Shown: positions 17,385-27,359 of the stretch, one piece after another
Position numbering within the stretch: the first letter of the stretch is position 1
Layout: each line of letters opens with the position of its first letter
Assembly (NCBI GenBank): GCA_001830045.1
Contig: MIDA01000048.1
Coordinates: 1 to 47,164 of the forward strand
Source of the DNA: Tenericutes bacterium RIFOXYA12_FULL_35_10
Lineage (GTDB): Bacteria; Bacillota_I; Bacilli_A; Acholeplasmatales; Acholeplasmataceae
Direction: 5' to 3'
DNA: 47,164 bases
Position numbers and translations under genes: made by a program
Notes under the pieces: model-generated
Database searches by the model: none
What the model saw: the letters and a program-made list of their open reading frames with translations, nothing else
What the model was told of the DNA's origin: nothing

Positions 17385-17434
17385 ATAAAGCGCTTTCATA
17401 AAATGTTTATTTTTCTCTCCTTATTATGTATAAT
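17385..17434 (+). promoter_or_regulatory. tnaA operon promoter with cre-like site
   Basis: The 14-mer at 17385-17398 (ATAAAGCGCTTTCA) matches the CcpA cre consensus TGWNANCGNTNWCA except at the first two positions, and shares AGCGCTTTCA with two other sites in the window. A TATAAT -10 lies at 17429-17434 with only a weak -35 near 17406 (TTTATT). The cre therefore lies just upstream of the -35 region. Confidence 0.6.
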
Positions 17435-17462
17435 AAGTGTATCAAGCACAAGGAGACGTTTC

Positions 17463-18845
17463 ATGAACAGAAAATATATGGCAGAGCCATACCGCATTAA
17501 GATGGTCGAACCCATCCGCGAAACCACGAAAGAAGAACGCATCACGTTGTTAAAGAATGCGGGGTATAACCCTTTTTCTTTGAAGAGTGACGATGTTTAT
17601 ATCGATTTATTAACAGATTCAGGCACTGGCGCGATGAGTCAAGACCAGTGGGCAGCGATGATGATTGGAGATGAAGCTTACGCGGGCAGTCGTAGCTTTT
17701 ATCGCTTAGAATCCGTTGTTAAAAACATTACAGGATATGAATATTTTATTCCAGTTCATCAAGGGCGAGGTGCAGAGAAGGTCTTTTTACCACAACTCGT
17801 CACAAAACCAGGAATGTATTACATCTCTAATATTCATTTCGATACAACAAGAGCGCACGTTGAACTAGCAGGTGCGCGTGCATTAGATTGCGTTGTACCA
17901 GATTGTTATGACATTGAGCATTGGCATGATTTTAAAGGTAATATGTGTCTTGAGTGTTTAGAAAATACTATTTTAGAAAAGGGTAAAGACAATATCTGTG
18001 GTGTGATCATGACGATCACGAATAACTCAGCGGGTGGACAGCCTGTTTCCATGGAAAACATGAGAGAAACCAAAAAGATTTGTGATAAATATGGCATTAA
18101 GATGATTATTGATGGTGCACGCTATGCTGAAAACTCATTTTTCATTAAGGAAAGAGAAAAAGGGTATCAGGATAAAGACATTGTTGATATTGCAAGAGAA
18201 ACATTTAGTTATGCAGATGCATTTTTAATGAGCGCGAAAAAAGATGGGTTAGTCAATATGGGTGGCGTGATTGCCATTAAAAATGATCGTGAATTATTTG
18301 ACAAATGCCGTACGTATGTCGTACCCTATGAAGGGTTCCCCACCTATGGTGGCCTTAATGGACGCGATATGGATGCACTTGCTGTTGGCTTAATGGAAGC
18401 TCTAGATATAAGATATTTAACACATCGTATTGATCAGGTTCGTTATTTAGGCGATCGTCTTCATGAAGCAGGCGTCCCCATTCAGTATCCTGTTGGAGGA
18501 CATGCTGTTTTTGTCGACTGTAAAGCATTCGCTCCACATATTCCTTATGATCAATTTCCAGCCTTATCTGTAACGAATGCGATTTATATTGAAGCGGGTG
18601 TCAGAGCGGTTGAAATTGGATCTCTTCTTTTAGGTCGAGACCCAGACACACTTAAAAACCGTGAAAGTAAAATGGAATTGATGCGATTAACGATTCCAAG
18701 AAGACTTTATACATACAACCATTTAGATGTGGTTGCTGATGCAGTGATTCATGTGTATGAACATCGTCATGAATTAAAAGGTTATCAGTTTGATTATGAA
18801 TCAAAGATTTTAAGACATTTTACATCAACATTTAAACCTATTTAA
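17463..18845 (+). CDS. tnaA: Tryptophanase
   Basis: This 460-residue PLP enzyme splits tryptophan to indole, pyruvate and ammonia. The TnaA/TPL family is clear from [40 protein letters not shown] and the PLP lysine in SAKKDG (predicted Lys260). Specificity residues favour tryptophanase over tyrosine phenol-lyase: HFDTT has Asp where TPL has Thr, and [13 protein letters not shown] has Ile where TPL has Arg. The start at 17463 has AAGGAG 7 bases upstream; longer frames have no ribosome site and cross the promoter. No TnaC-like leader peptide is evident. It heads an eight-gene operon with buk, ptb and the histidine genes. Confidence 0.88.
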   Translation: MNRKYMAEPYRIKMVEPIRETTKEERITLLKNAGYNPFSLKSDDVYIDLLTDSGTGAMSQDQWAAMMIGDEAYAGSRSFYRLESVVKNITGYEYFIPVHQGRGAEKVFLPQLVTKPGMYYISNIHFDTTRAHVELAGARALDCVVPDCYDIEHWHDFKGNMCLECLENTILEKGKDNICGVIMTITNNSAGGQPVSMENMRETKKICDKYGIKMIIDGARYAENSFFIKEREKGYQDKDIVDIARETFSYADAFLMSAKKDGLVNMGGVIAIKNDRELFDKCRTYVVPYEGFPTYGGLNGRDMDALAVGLMEALDIRYLTHRIDQVRYLGDRLHEAGVPIQYPVGGHAVFVDCKAFAPHIPYDQFPALSVTNAIYIEAGVRAVEIGSLLLGRDPDTLKNRESKMELMRLTIPRRLYTYNHLDVVADAVIHVYEHRHELKGYQFDYESKILRHFTSTFKPI

Positions 18846-18860
18846 ACAAAGGAGAATTTT

Positions 18861-19931
18861 ATGCCGTACCGTATTTTAGCGATTAACCCAGGTTCAACAT
18901 CAACTAAACTTGCCATCTATGAAGATGAACGTTGTGTTTTTAAAGCGAGTGTTAAACATGATTCTGATGTCATTTTGTCGTTTAATCACGTGATTGACCA
19001 ATATGATTTTAGAATGAAAGCCATCTTAGAAGAACTTGAAAAAGACAACATCGATTTATCGACATTAAGTGCTGTTGTTGGTCGAGGCGGTATGTTAAAA
19101 CCCATTCCGAGTGGCACCTATGAAGTTACCGAAAGAATGCTTTTAGACATGAAAGAAGCTAAGCGCGGAGAACATGCATCTAATTTAGGTTGTCTTATTG
19201 CAAAACATATTGCAGATCAGTATCACCTACCCAGTTTTATTGTAGACCCCGTAGCAGTGGATGAAATGGAAGATATTGCACGTTTTACGGGTATGCCAGA
19301 AATTAAAAGAGATAGTTTATTTCACGCTTTAAACCAAAAAGCCGTTGCAAGAAAAGTTGCTAAAGACTTTAATAAACCTTATGAATCTCTAGATTTAGTG
19401 ATTGCACATCTTGGTGGCGGTATCAGTATTGCAGCACATCATTTTGGAAAAGTAATCGATGTCAATAACGCACTTGATGGTGACGGTCCAATGTCACCTG
19501 AACGTAGTGGTGAAGTTCCGATGGGACCTCTTTATAAGATGGCATTATCGGGAAAATACACGTTAAGAGAAATCCAACGTAAAAATTACGGACAAGGTGG
19601 GCTGGTTGCATATCTTGGTACCAATGATGGTGCAACCATTATGAAGCGAATTAACGAAGGCGATGAAAAAGCACGTTTTATCCATGAAGTGATGTGCTAT
19701 CAAATTGCAAAAGAAATTGGTGCCTATGCAACTGTATTAAAAGGACATGTGGATGGCATTGTTTTAACCGGTGGACTTGCATATAATAAGTTAACTGTTG
19801 AACTCATTAAAGAAAGAGTTCAATTTATAGCACCTGTGTTAGTTTATCCAGGCGAAGATGAAATGGAAGCTTTAGCTTTAGGTGCACTTCGTGTACTTCA
19901 AGGCGAAGAAGTAGCTAAGAAATACGAATAG
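18861..19931 (+). CDS. buk: Butyrate kinase
   Basis: This 356-residue acetokinase-family enzyme makes ATP and butyrate from butyryl phosphate. The phosphate-binding N-terminus is AINPGSTSTK. Further family motifs are GRGG, the central AHLGGGIS, DGDGPMSPERSG, and GIVLTGGLAYN. It lies 15 bases after tnaA with an AAAGGAG ribosome site and is followed by ptb, its usual partner. In this genome context it would finish butyrate formation from crotonyl-CoA produced in lysine fermentation. It could also act on branched or other short acyl phosphates. Confidence 0.93.
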   Translation: MPYRILAINPGSTSTKLAIYEDERCVFKASVKHDSDVILSFNHVIDQYDFRMKAILEELEKDNIDLSTLSAVVGRGGMLKPIPSGTYEVTERMLLDMKEAKRGEHASNLGCLIAKHIADQYHLPSFIVDPVAVDEMEDIARFTGMPEIKRDSLFHALNQKAVARKVAKDFNKPYESLDLVIAHLGGGISIAAHHFGKVIDVNNALDGDGPMSPERSGEVPMGPLYKMALSGKYTLREIQRKNYGQGGLVAYLGTNDGATIMKRINEGDEKARFIHEVMCYQIAKEIGAYATVLKGHVDGIVLTGGLAYNKLTVELIKERVQFIAPVLVYPGEDEMEALALGALRVLQGEEVAKKYE

Positions 19932-19942
19932 GAGGTTGTAAC

Positions 19943-20848
19943 ATGATTCGTACTATGCTAGATTTAGTCAAACGTGCTGAATTGTTAAAGCCGAAAGTGA
20001 TGGTGGTTGCTGCTGCACACGACCATCCTGTTTTAGAAGCGGTTGTGATGGCAAAAGATGCAAAACTAATTGAACCGATTTTAATTGGTGACAAACAAGA
20101 AATCGAAAAGATTTTGCATGAACTCCATGCCAAAATGAGCGACTATCAAATCATTGATGAAAAAGATCTCGTTAAAGCATCAGAAGAAGCAGTTAAACTC
20201 GTCTCTTCGGGTAAAGGCGATATTTTGATGAAAGGTTTTGTTGATACATCAGTGATTTTAAGAGCTGCATTAGATAAAGAGTTTGGCTTAAGAACCCCAA
20301 ATCGCATCTCACACGTTAGTGTGATGGAAATCCCTGCGTATCATAAATTACTGATGATGTCAGATGGAGCGATGAATATTGATCCAAATGTTGATATTAA
20401 ACAAGAAATTATCGAAAATGGTGTTGAGGTGTTACACGCGATTGGCGTGAAACACCCTAAAGTAGGCATGATTGCAGCTATAGAAAAAGTGAATCCAAAG
20501 ATGCAAGCCACTTTAGATGCCGTTGAACTCATTGAAAGAAATCGTAATGAACGCATTAAAGGATGTACGATTGGTGGACCATTTGCATTAGATAATGCGA
20601 TTAACCAAGAAGCAGCAATGCACAAAGGTGTAACTGATCCGATGGCAGGTGATGTCGATTTCATCGTCATGCCACAAATCGAATCCGGAAATGTTTTTTA
20701 TAAGAGTATGATGTTTTTAGCTGGTGCAAAAAGTGCTTCAGTTATTGCAGGTGCGAGAAAACCCATTGTTTTAACGTCACGTGCAGATTCTAAAGAATCT
20801 AAATTTTATTCCATCGCTCTTTCTTGTCTGATTGCAGAAGCGAAGTAG
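19943..20848 (+). CDS. ptb: Phosphate butyryltransferase
   Basis: This 301-residue enzyme converts butyryl-CoA and phosphate to butyryl phosphate and CoA, feeding butyrate kinase. It belongs to the phosphate acetyl/butyryl transferase family: early PKVMVVAAAHDHPVLEA, central DILMKGFVDTS, VSVMEIPAYHKLLMMSDGAMN and a C-terminal AGARKPIVLTSRADS. Its 301 residues are typical of Ptb, shorter than most Pta. The order buk-ptb is the reverse of the common ptb-buk order in clostridia. It has an AGGAGG ribosome site 11 bases after buk. Confidence 0.92.
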   Translation: MIRTMLDLVKRAELLKPKVMVVAAAHDHPVLEAVVMAKDAKLIEPILIGDKQEIEKILHELHAKMSDYQIIDEKDLVKASEEAVKLVSSGKGDILMKGFVDTSVILRAALDKEFGLRTPNRISHVSVMEIPAYHKLLMMSDGAMNIDPNVDIKQEIIENGVEVLHAIGVKHPKVGMIAAIEKVNPKMQATLDAVELIERNRNERIKGCTIGGPFALDNAINQEAAMHKGVTDPMAGDVDFIVMPQIESGNVFYKSMMFLAGAKSASVIAGARKPIVLTSRADSKESKFYSIALSCLIAEAK

Positions 20849-20860
20849 TGAGGATATAAC

Positions 20861-22378
20861 ATGATTATACTGGATGGCGTATCACTCTCATTATCCGATT
20901 TAAAACGTATTGCCGATGGAATAGAAAAAGTAAGTATACACCCTGACAATTTAATTAAAGTAAGAAAATCAAGAGATATTGTTCGAGACATGTCAAACAA
21001 TGATGTAGCGGTTTATGGTGTTAATACGGGGTTTGGTCATTTATCAAGCATTAAAATCGATAAAAAACAATTATCTGAAGTACAAGCCAATTTACTGATG
21101 AGTCACGCATGTGGAATGGGAGAACCACTTGCGAAACAAACCGTTAGAGTCATGATGGCTTTACGCGTTAATGCTCTGATTCAAGGATATAGTGGTCTTC
21201 GCGAGGAGACCGTTTTGAAATTGGTTGAGTATTTAAATGAAGATTTAATTCCTGTTGTCTATGAAAAGGGAAGTTTAGGAGCGAGTGGTGATTTAGCACT
21301 ACTTTCGCATATGAGTCTACCTCTCATTGGACTTGGAGAACTCAGCTACCAGGGAAAAAATTATCAAGCAAAAGAAGCTTTAGCCTTAGCCAACGTTAAA
21401 CCCTTAGATGGTCTTAAAGCAAAAGAAGGTTTAAGTTTAATTAACGGTACACAAGCGATGTCTGCCATCGGTGGATTGGTTTTATATGATGCATATCGTT
21501 TACTTGATTATAGTAATTTAGCACTATCTTTAACGATGGAAGCTTTAGAAGGTATTACAGATGCCTACGATTCAAGAGTTCATCACGCACGAAAACAACT
21601 GGGTCAAATTGAAATTGCAAAACGTATATTAAATTATTTAGAGGGCAGTGAAATGACAACAAGACAAAATGATAAGCGTGTTCAAGATGCCTATTCGCTG
21701 CGCTGCGCACCTCAAGTGCATGGTGCGACACTCGATGCACTTGAACATGTTAAAGTCGTTTTAGAACGTGAAATGAATGCTGTGACAGATAATCCACTGA
21801 TCTTCATCGAAACAAACGAAGCGATTAGTGCAGGAAACTTTCATGGTGAACCCTTAGCCATGGTTTTTGACTATTTAGGCATTGCACTAAGTGAACTTGC
21901 AAGTATTAGTGAACGTCGTATTGAACGTATGGTTAATCCACATCTATCATGTGGTTTACCACCTTTTTTAGCAAAACAATCAGGTTTAAATTCTGGGTTT
22001 ATGATTATGCAATATACGGCAGCTTCACTCGTTTCTGAAAATAAAGTTTTCGCACATCCTGCATCTGTTGATTCAATCCCATCTTCAGCAAACCAAGAAG
22101 ATCATGTATCGATGGGATCTATTTCTGCACGAAAAGCAAAGATGATTTTAGAAAATGTAAGAAAAGTGGTTGCGATTGAGTTGATGACTGCATGTCAGGC
22201 TATTGATCTACGTGGTAAGAAGAAGTTAGGTCAGTATACAAACAAAGTCTATGATAAGATTAGAACCTTTATTCCTTTCTTTGAAAAAGATGACATGTTA
22301 TTTCCCTATATGCATGAAATGGAGAGAAAACTAAGTGAAGATGGATTCTATGAAGCCATTTTTAAGGAGGAGAAGTAA
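20861..22378 (+). CDS. hutH: Histidine ammonia-lyase
   Basis: This 505-residue enzyme removes ammonia from histidine to give urocanate. The self-formed MIO cofactor derives from Ala141-Ser142-Gly143 in GSLGASGDLA. Other family motifs are YGVNTGFG with the catalytic Tyr, TDNPL, GNFHGEP and the late SSANQEDHVSMG. Its ribosome site GAGG lies just after ptb. The stop overlaps the first base of hutU (TAATG), so the two are coupled. It is the first step of the histidine branch in this operon. Confidence 0.96.
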   Translation: MIILDGVSLSLSDLKRIADGIEKVSIHPDNLIKVRKSRDIVRDMSNNDVAVYGVNTGFGHLSSIKIDKKQLSEVQANLLMSHACGMGEPLAKQTVRVMMALRVNALIQGYSGLREETVLKLVEYLNEDLIPVVYEKGSLGASGDLALLSHMSLPLIGLGELSYQGKNYQAKEALALANVKPLDGLKAKEGLSLINGTQAMSAIGGLVLYDAYRLLDYSNLALSLTMEALEGITDAYDSRVHHARKQLGQIEIAKRILNYLEGSEMTTRQNDKRVQDAYSLRCAPQVHGATLDALEHVKVVLEREMNAVTDNPLIFIETNEAISAGNFHGEPLAMVFDYLGIALSELASISERRIERMVNPHLSCGLPPFLAKQSGLNSGFMIMQYTAASLVSENKVFAHPASVDSIPSSANQEDHVSMGSISARKAKMILENVRKVVAIELMTACQAIDLRGKKKLGQYTNKVYDKIRTFIPFFEKDDMLFPYMHEMERKLSEDGFYEAIFKEEK

Positions 22379-24387
22379 TGAGAAGTATAACCCTAAAGGA
22401 TATCTTTCAAACATTACCAGAACCTATTGTTTTTGATCAAAATTTAAGAAGAGCACCTAAACGAACTGCATCATTATCAAGTCATGATATTGAGCTTGCT
22501 TTAAAGAATGCACTTCGTTATATTCCACAAGAATGGCAAGACGAACTCATTCCAGAATTCTTAACAGAACTCATGGAAAGGGGTCGTATTTATGGGTATC
22601 GTTTTAGACCAAAAGAGTTAATCTTTGGTAAACCGATTGAATCTTATCAAGCGAGCACCTTAGAAGGTAAAGCGTTTATGGTCATGATTGATAACAATCT
22701 AGACCCTCAAGTCGCTTTATATCCATATGAACTTGTCACATATGGTGAAACCGGACAAGTCTGTCAAAATTGGATGCAATATCATTTAATAAAAAAATAT
22801 TTAGAAATCATGACACATCAGGAAACATTAACTGTGATGTCAGGTCATCCTCTTGGGTTATTTGATAGTCACGAAAGAGCTCCAAGGGTCATCATTACAA
22901 ATGGTCTGATGGTTGGTATGTATGATCATCCAACCTCTTTTGAACGTGCACAAGCACTAGGTGTTGCTAATTATGGACAAATGACTGCAGGTGGCTGGAT
23001 GTATATTGGTCCTCAAGGCATTGTTCATGGAACATATTCGACACTACTTAATGCAGGAAGACTAAAACTGGGAATTTCAAATAATCAAAACTTAGCAGGA
23101 AAACTCTTTGTATCTTCTGGTTTAGGGGGTATGAGCGGTGCCCAGGGTAAAGCGATACACATTGCGGGTGGTGTTGGTATTATTGCAGAAGTGGATATGT
23201 CACGTATAGTAACACGACTTAAACAGGGTTGGATAGATCGTGTTACAGATAATCAAGAAGAAGCATTTCATCTTGCAAGAGAAGCTCAAATCAAACAAGA
23301 AGCATTAGCCATTGCCTATCATGGTAATATCGTTGATCTTTTAGCATGTGCGTGTATGAATCATGTAAAAATCGATTTATTAAGTGATCAAACATCATGT
23401 CATGCGGTTTATGAAGGTGGTTATTGTCCGTATCAACTTTCATTTAGCAAACGGACTGAGATGCTTAAGCATGATCAAGAAAAATTTAAAGCATTAGTCA
23501 ATGAATCTTTAATCAAGCACTATCATTACATTGAAGAACTTGTATCAAGAGGAACCTACTTTTTTGATTATGGGAATGCCTTCTTAAAATCAGTTTATGA
23601 TGCAGGTGAAACATCCATGTGTAAAAATGGCGTTAATGATTTAGAAGGCTTTAATCAACCATCTTATGTCGAAGAGTTGATGGGTCCACTTTTATTTGAT
23701 TATGGTTATGGTCCATTCCGTTGGGTATGTTTATCTGGAAAACAAGAAGATCTTGACTTAACCGATTTAGAAGCGATGAAACTCATTCCAAAAGACAAAC
23801 GTTTCCAAGATTATGATAACTATATGTGGATTAAAAATGCTAAAGACAATGCGTTAGTTGTTGGTACAAAAGCACGTATTTTATATCAAGATGCAGAAGG
23901 CAGATTAAAAATTGCACTTAAATTTAATGAACTTGTGAGAGAGGGTCTTGTGGGTCCAATCATGTTAGGTAGAGACCATCACGATACGGGTGGAACAGAT
24001 TCACCTTTTAGAGAAACAGCAAACATTAAAGATGGTTCAAATATTATGGCCGATATGGCAACCCATGTTGCCTTAGGAAATGCAAGTCGCGGCATGAGTT
24101 TGGTTGCACTTCATAACGGTGGTGGTGTTGGTGTTGGTAAATCCATTAATGGTGGCTATGGCATGGTCTTAGATGGATCTTTAAGAGTTGATGAGATTTT
24201 AAAAGAAGCGATGATCTATGATGTGATGGCAGGCGTTTCAAGACGTGCTTGGGCGACGAACGATCACGCGATTGAAACTGCATTAACATTTAATCAAAAT
24301 CAAGATAGAGCAACCATTACCATTCCTTTTTTAAGTGATGAAGAAAAGATTAAACAAGCGATCAAAAACTACAAGAAGGGAAATTAA
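22378..24387 (+). CDS. hutU: Urocanate hydratase (long form)
   Basis: This 669-residue NAD-dependent enzyme hydrates urocanate to imidazolonepropionate. Family motifs include SGHPLGLFDSH, GQMTAGGWMYIGPQGI, the NAD-binding GLGGMSGAQGKA and the late GRDHHDTGGTDSPFRET with HNGGGVGVGKS. It is about 110 residues longer than the 555-residue Bacillus or Pseudomonas enzyme, with extra sequence in the N-terminal and C-terminal parts; I infer this is the longer variant seen in some anaerobes. It starts on the last base of hutH and uses a GGAGGAGAAG ribosome site. Confidence 0.94.
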   Translation: MRSITLKDIFQTLPEPIVFDQNLRRAPKRTASLSSHDIELALKNALRYIPQEWQDELIPEFLTELMERGRIYGYRFRPKELIFGKPIESYQASTLEGKAFMVMIDNNLDPQVALYPYELVTYGETGQVCQNWMQYHLIKKYLEIMTHQETLTVMSGHPLGLFDSHERAPRVIITNGLMVGMYDHPTSFERAQALGVANYGQMTAGGWMYIGPQGIVHGTYSTLLNAGRLKLGISNNQNLAGKLFVSSGLGGMSGAQGKAIHIAGGVGIIAEVDMSRIVTRLKQGWIDRVTDNQEEAFHLAREAQIKQEALAIAYHGNIVDLLACACMNHVKIDLLSDQTSCHAVYEGGYCPYQLSFSKRTEMLKHDQEKFKALVNESLIKHYHYIEELVSRGTYFFDYGNAFLKSVYDAGETSMCKNGVNDLEGFNQPSYVEELMGPLLFDYGYGPFRWVCLSGKQEDLDLTDLEAMKLIPKDKRFQDYDNYMWIKNAKDNALVVGTKARILYQDAEGRLKIALKFNELVREGLVGPIMLGRDHHDTGGTDSPFRETANIKDGSNIMADMATHVALGNASRGMSLVALHNGGGVGVGKSINGGYGMVLDGSLRVDEILKEAMIYDVMAGVSRRAWATNDHAIETALTFNQNQDRATITIPFLSDEEKIKQAIKNYKKGN

Positions 24388-24390
24388 ATC

Positions 24391-25350
24391 ATGAAAATTG
24401 TACAATGTGTCCCCAATATCAGTGAGGGTAGAGACTTACAAAAAATTGAAAGAATCATAGAACCATTAAGACATCAAGAAGGCTTTAAACTGATTAGTTA
24501 TGAACCCGATAAAGATTATAATCGTACGGTGATTACACTAATTGGTGATCCAGATAAAATGATTATTCCATTGATCAACTTTGTTCAAAAAGCGATGGAA
24601 GAAATTGATATGAATCAACATCACGGAGAACACCCAAGAATGGGTGCGGTTGATGTCATTCCATTTATTCCTATCCAAGAGATGACACTTGATGAATGCG
24701 TCAACTATGCGAAATCCCTTGCAGATCATGTATCATTCATGTATCAGATTCCAGTCTTTCTTTATGCGAAAGCAGCACAAGTAAAAGAAAGAGAAAGCTT
24801 ACCTGAAATCAGACGTGGCGAATTTGAAGGGATGAAAGAAAAAATTCAAGATCCGATGTGGAAACCAGATTATGGTCCTTCATTTATTCATCCTACATTT
24901 GGTGTCGTTGCTATAGGAGCAAGACTTCCACTCATTGCATTTAATATCGATTTAAATACGATGGATGAAAAGATTGCGTCTGCAATCGCAAAAGCAATCA
25001 GACAATCTTCTGGTGGTTTTCAATATATCCAAGCAGGACCAGCAACACTTGTTGAAAGAGGTCATGTTCAAGTCACGATGAACATTTTAGATTATAAAAA
25101 GAATCCGATATACCGTATTTTAGAAACGGTAAAAATGGAAGCTAAACGGTATCAAGTCAATGTGATGAGTTCGGAAATCGTGGGGCTTTTACCAAAAGAA
25201 GCTATCACGGATTCTCTTAAGTATTATTTGCAAACTGAGAAGATCACATTTGATAAAAATATGTCTTTTGAGACGATTGTAGAACTCGTTAGAACCTATT
25301 TATTATTTAGAGATTTTGACATCGAAAAAATGATTGAAGCCAATCTTTAA
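24391..25350 (+). CDS. ftcD: Glutamate formimidoyltransferase
   Basis: This 319-residue enzyme transfers the formimino group of formiminoglutamate to tetrahydrofolate, releasing glutamate. It is the N-terminal half of the mammalian bifunctional FTCD. The motif VPNISEGRD is at the N-terminus; HHGEHPRMGAVDVIPF contains the catalytic His region. The C-terminal subdomain is present (VMSSEIVGLLP). Its partner cyclodeaminase is encoded separately two genes on. It lies 3 bases after hutU. This route ends in glutamate and methenyl-THF rather than formamide. Confidence 0.95.
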   Translation: MKIVQCVPNISEGRDLQKIERIIEPLRHQEGFKLISYEPDKDYNRTVITLIGDPDKMIIPLINFVQKAMEEIDMNQHHGEHPRMGAVDVIPFIPIQEMTLDECVNYAKSLADHVSFMYQIPVFLYAKAAQVKERESLPEIRRGEFEGMKEKIQDPMWKPDYGPSFIHPTFGVVAIGARLPLIAFNIDLNTMDEKIASAIAKAIRQSSGGFQYIQAGPATLVERGHVQVTMNILDYKKNPIYRILETVKMEAKRYQVNVMSSEIVGLLPKEAITDSLKYYLQTEKITFDKNMSFETIVELVRTYLLFRDFDIEKMIEANL

Positions 25351-25364
25351 AAGGAGGAATCATC

Positions 25365-26627
25365 ATGCATGCTGATCGTATTATTTATCATATTAAATCG
25401 ATATATACATCCGAACAAGTGCCACCTGTTAAAGGAAAGAGCATGTCTTTGATCAAAGAGATTAAGGATGGATTTATCGCAATTAAAGATGGAAAAATAA
25501 TCGGTATCGGTGAAGGTGAAGGAGATTCATATATTCACTCTGAAACAGAACTGATTGATGCACATCAGATGATTATGATTCCTGGTCTAATCGATTCACA
25601 CACGCACCTTGTTCATGGTGGCTCAAGAGAATATGAGTATGAAAAACTTCAAAAAGGAACGCCTTACTTAGAGATTTTAAATCAAGGTGGTGGCATTTTA
25701 GGTACCGTGATGCATACCAGAAATGCAAGTTTTGAAGAACTCTATCATAAGGCTTATCACTCTTTAGATCTGATGATGACTTACGGTGTAACAACGGTTG
25801 AATCAAAGAGTGGTTATGGCCTATCTTTTGAGCATGAAACCAAACAACTGAGAGTGAATCAAAGACTTAATGATCATCATCCAATCAGAGTTTTATCAAC
25901 CTATATGGGTGCACATGCTGTCCCCAAAGAATATATAGGTAGAAAAAACGAATATATGTTATCGATGATGGAAGATATCAAAAAAATAAAGGATTTAGAA
26001 CTTGCAGAAGCGGTTGATGTTTTTTGTGAAGAAGGTGTTTTTTCGGTTGATGAGACAAACATGATTTTAGAACATGCAAAATCATTAGGTTATCAGATCA
26101 AGATGCACGCAGATGAAATACATCCACTCGGTGGTGCAGGACTTGGTGTTAAACTTGGGTGCAGTTCAGTTGATCATTTAATGGCCATCAAAAATGTAGA
26201 TATTGATCTTCTAGCGCAATCGAATACGGTTGCTAATGTCTTACCAGGAACGTCATTTTATTTAAAAAAAGGATATGCGAAGGCAAGAGAAATGATTGAT
26301 AGAGGTGTCGCATTATCTATTGCGGGGGATTATAACCCTGGATCTTGTCCGACAGAAAATTTTCAATTGATCATGCAACTCGCATCGAATCAAATGAAAC
26401 TGACTCCAGAGGAAGTTTTAACTGCTGTCACAATCAATCCCGCTTATCATTTAGGTTTATCATCATCTAAAGGTTCTTTAGAAGTTAGCAAGGATGCAGA
26501 TTTCGTCTTGCTTGATATCCCTAATTTAACGTATATGCTTTATCACTTTGGTATCAATCATACAAAAGATGTTTATATTAAAGGTAAAAAAGTGGTCAGT
26601 GACCAGAAAGTGGTGAAAAGTTTATGA
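25365..26627 (+). CDS. hutI: Imidazolonepropionase
   Basis: This 420-residue metal-dependent amidohydrolase opens imidazolonepropionate to formiminoglutamate. The metal-binding HxH is in IDSHTHLVHGG, followed by SREYEYEKLQKGTPY, a substrate-contact segment of HutI. Further metal ligands are in MHADEIHPLGGAGLG and the catalytic Asp in SIAGDYNPGSCP. It has an AAGGAGG ribosome site after ftcD, and its stop TGA overlaps the ATG of the cyclodeaminase gene (ATGA). Biochemically it acts before ftcD although it is encoded after it. Confidence 0.96.
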   Translation: MHADRIIYHIKSIYTSEQVPPVKGKSMSLIKEIKDGFIAIKDGKIIGIGEGEGDSYIHSETELIDAHQMIMIPGLIDSHTHLVHGGSREYEYEKLQKGTPYLEILNQGGGILGTVMHTRNASFEELYHKAYHSLDLMMTYGVTTVESKSGYGLSFEHETKQLRVNQRLNDHHPIRVLSTYMGAHAVPKEYIGRKNEYMLSMMEDIKKIKDLELAEAVDVFCEEGVFSVDETNMILEHAKSLGYQIKMHADEIHPLGGAGLGVKLGCSSVDHLMAIKNVDIDLLAQSNTVANVLPGTSFYLKKGYAKAREMIDRGVALSIAGDYNPGSCPTENFQLIMQLASNQMKLTPEEVLTAVTINPAYHLGLSSSKGSLEVSKDADFVLLDIPNLTYMLYHFGINHTKDVYIKGKKVVSDQKVVKSL

Positions 26628-27274
26628 GTAAGCTTATTGATTTATCGGTTCAATCATTTATTCATGAAGTTGATTCTAAATCACCGGCTCCAGGTGGTGG
26701 TAGTGTATCTGCACTGATGTCAGCTATGGGAGTTGCCCTCATGCGCATGGTAGGACACTTATCTGTTGATAAAAAGAAATTTTTAGCCTTAGATTCCAAA
26801 ATTCAATTTGAATTTAAAGATGTTGTAGAGTCACTTGAAGTTGTTAAAGAAGAGTTTATGCATCTGATCGATCAAGATACAGAAGCATTTAACCTCATTG
26901 TTAAAGCATATCAAATGCCAAAAAATACTGAAGAAGAAATCACAATGAGAAAAGAAAAAATTCAAGAAGGAACGATGAAAGCCATTATGGTTCCTCTAAA
27001 AGTAGCTACACTTTCTTTATCAGCTTTACATCAATTTGATTATATTTTAACTTATGGTAATAAACAAACCATTTCTGATTTAGGTGTCGCTACACTCTCA
27101 CTTTCTTCTGGCGCACTAGGTGCCATCATGAATGTGATGATTAATCTTCCAGGACTTGATGATGAGATTGCAAAAAAACAATTTTTATTCCAAGTTGAAG
27201 ACTTGAAACACAAGGTTGAAGAAGCAAGAGAAGATCTTCTTAAAAAGGTTTATCTTTCGCTTAATTCAAAGTAA
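26624..27274 (+). CDS. fchA: Formimidoyl-THF cyclodeaminase
   Basis: This 216-residue protein is a stand-alone version of the C-terminal half of FTCD. It converts 5-formimino-THF to 5,10-methenyl-THF and ammonia, so one-carbon units from histidine enter folate metabolism. The key motif is SPAPGGGSVSALMSAMG near the N-terminus; the rest is helical, with DQDTEAFN in the substrate region and a late DLGVATLSLSSGALGA segment. It overlaps hutI by 4 bases and is the last gene of the operon. No clear terminator follows; only a short stem without a T-run is seen. Confidence 0.92.
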   Translation: MSKLIDLSVQSFIHEVDSKSPAPGGGSVSALMSAMGVALMRMVGHLSVDKKKFLALDSKIQFEFKDVVESLEVVKEEFMHLIDQDTEAFNLIVKAYQMPKNTEEEITMRKEKIQEGTMKAIMVPLKVATLSLSALHQFDYILTYGNKQTISDLGVATLSLSSGALGAIMNVMINLPGLDDEIAKKQFLFQVEDLKHKVEEAREDLLKKVYLSLNSK

Positions 27275-27319
27275 GAAAATAGATTCATTCTAAATAAGAA
27301 ATTTAGTCAAGATATAGCC

Positions 27320-27348
27320 TTGAACTAAACCTATTCATACCGTATAAT
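27320..27348 (+). promoter_or_regulatory. Promoter of the cobalamin riboswitch operon
   Basis: TTGAAC (27320-27325), 17 spacer bases and TATAAT (27343-27348) lie just upstream of the riboswitch. The -35 is inside an inverted repeat (TTAGTCAAG at 27303-27311 with CTTGAACTAA at 27319-27328, one bulge), which could be an operator or chance. Confidence 0.82.
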
Positions 27349-27359
27349 AAAGTTAATCG

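Noticed and set aside
17463-18845. Tyrosine phenol-lyase as the identity of the tnaA product
   Set aside because: The residues that distinguish the two enzymes (Asp in HFDTT, Ile in AVEIGS) match tryptophanase, not the Thr and Arg of tyrosine phenol-lyase.
22378-24387. Fusion or extra domain in urocanate hydratase because of its 669-residue length
   Set aside because: The sequence is uniform with urocanase motifs throughout; a longer family variant is the simpler explanation.
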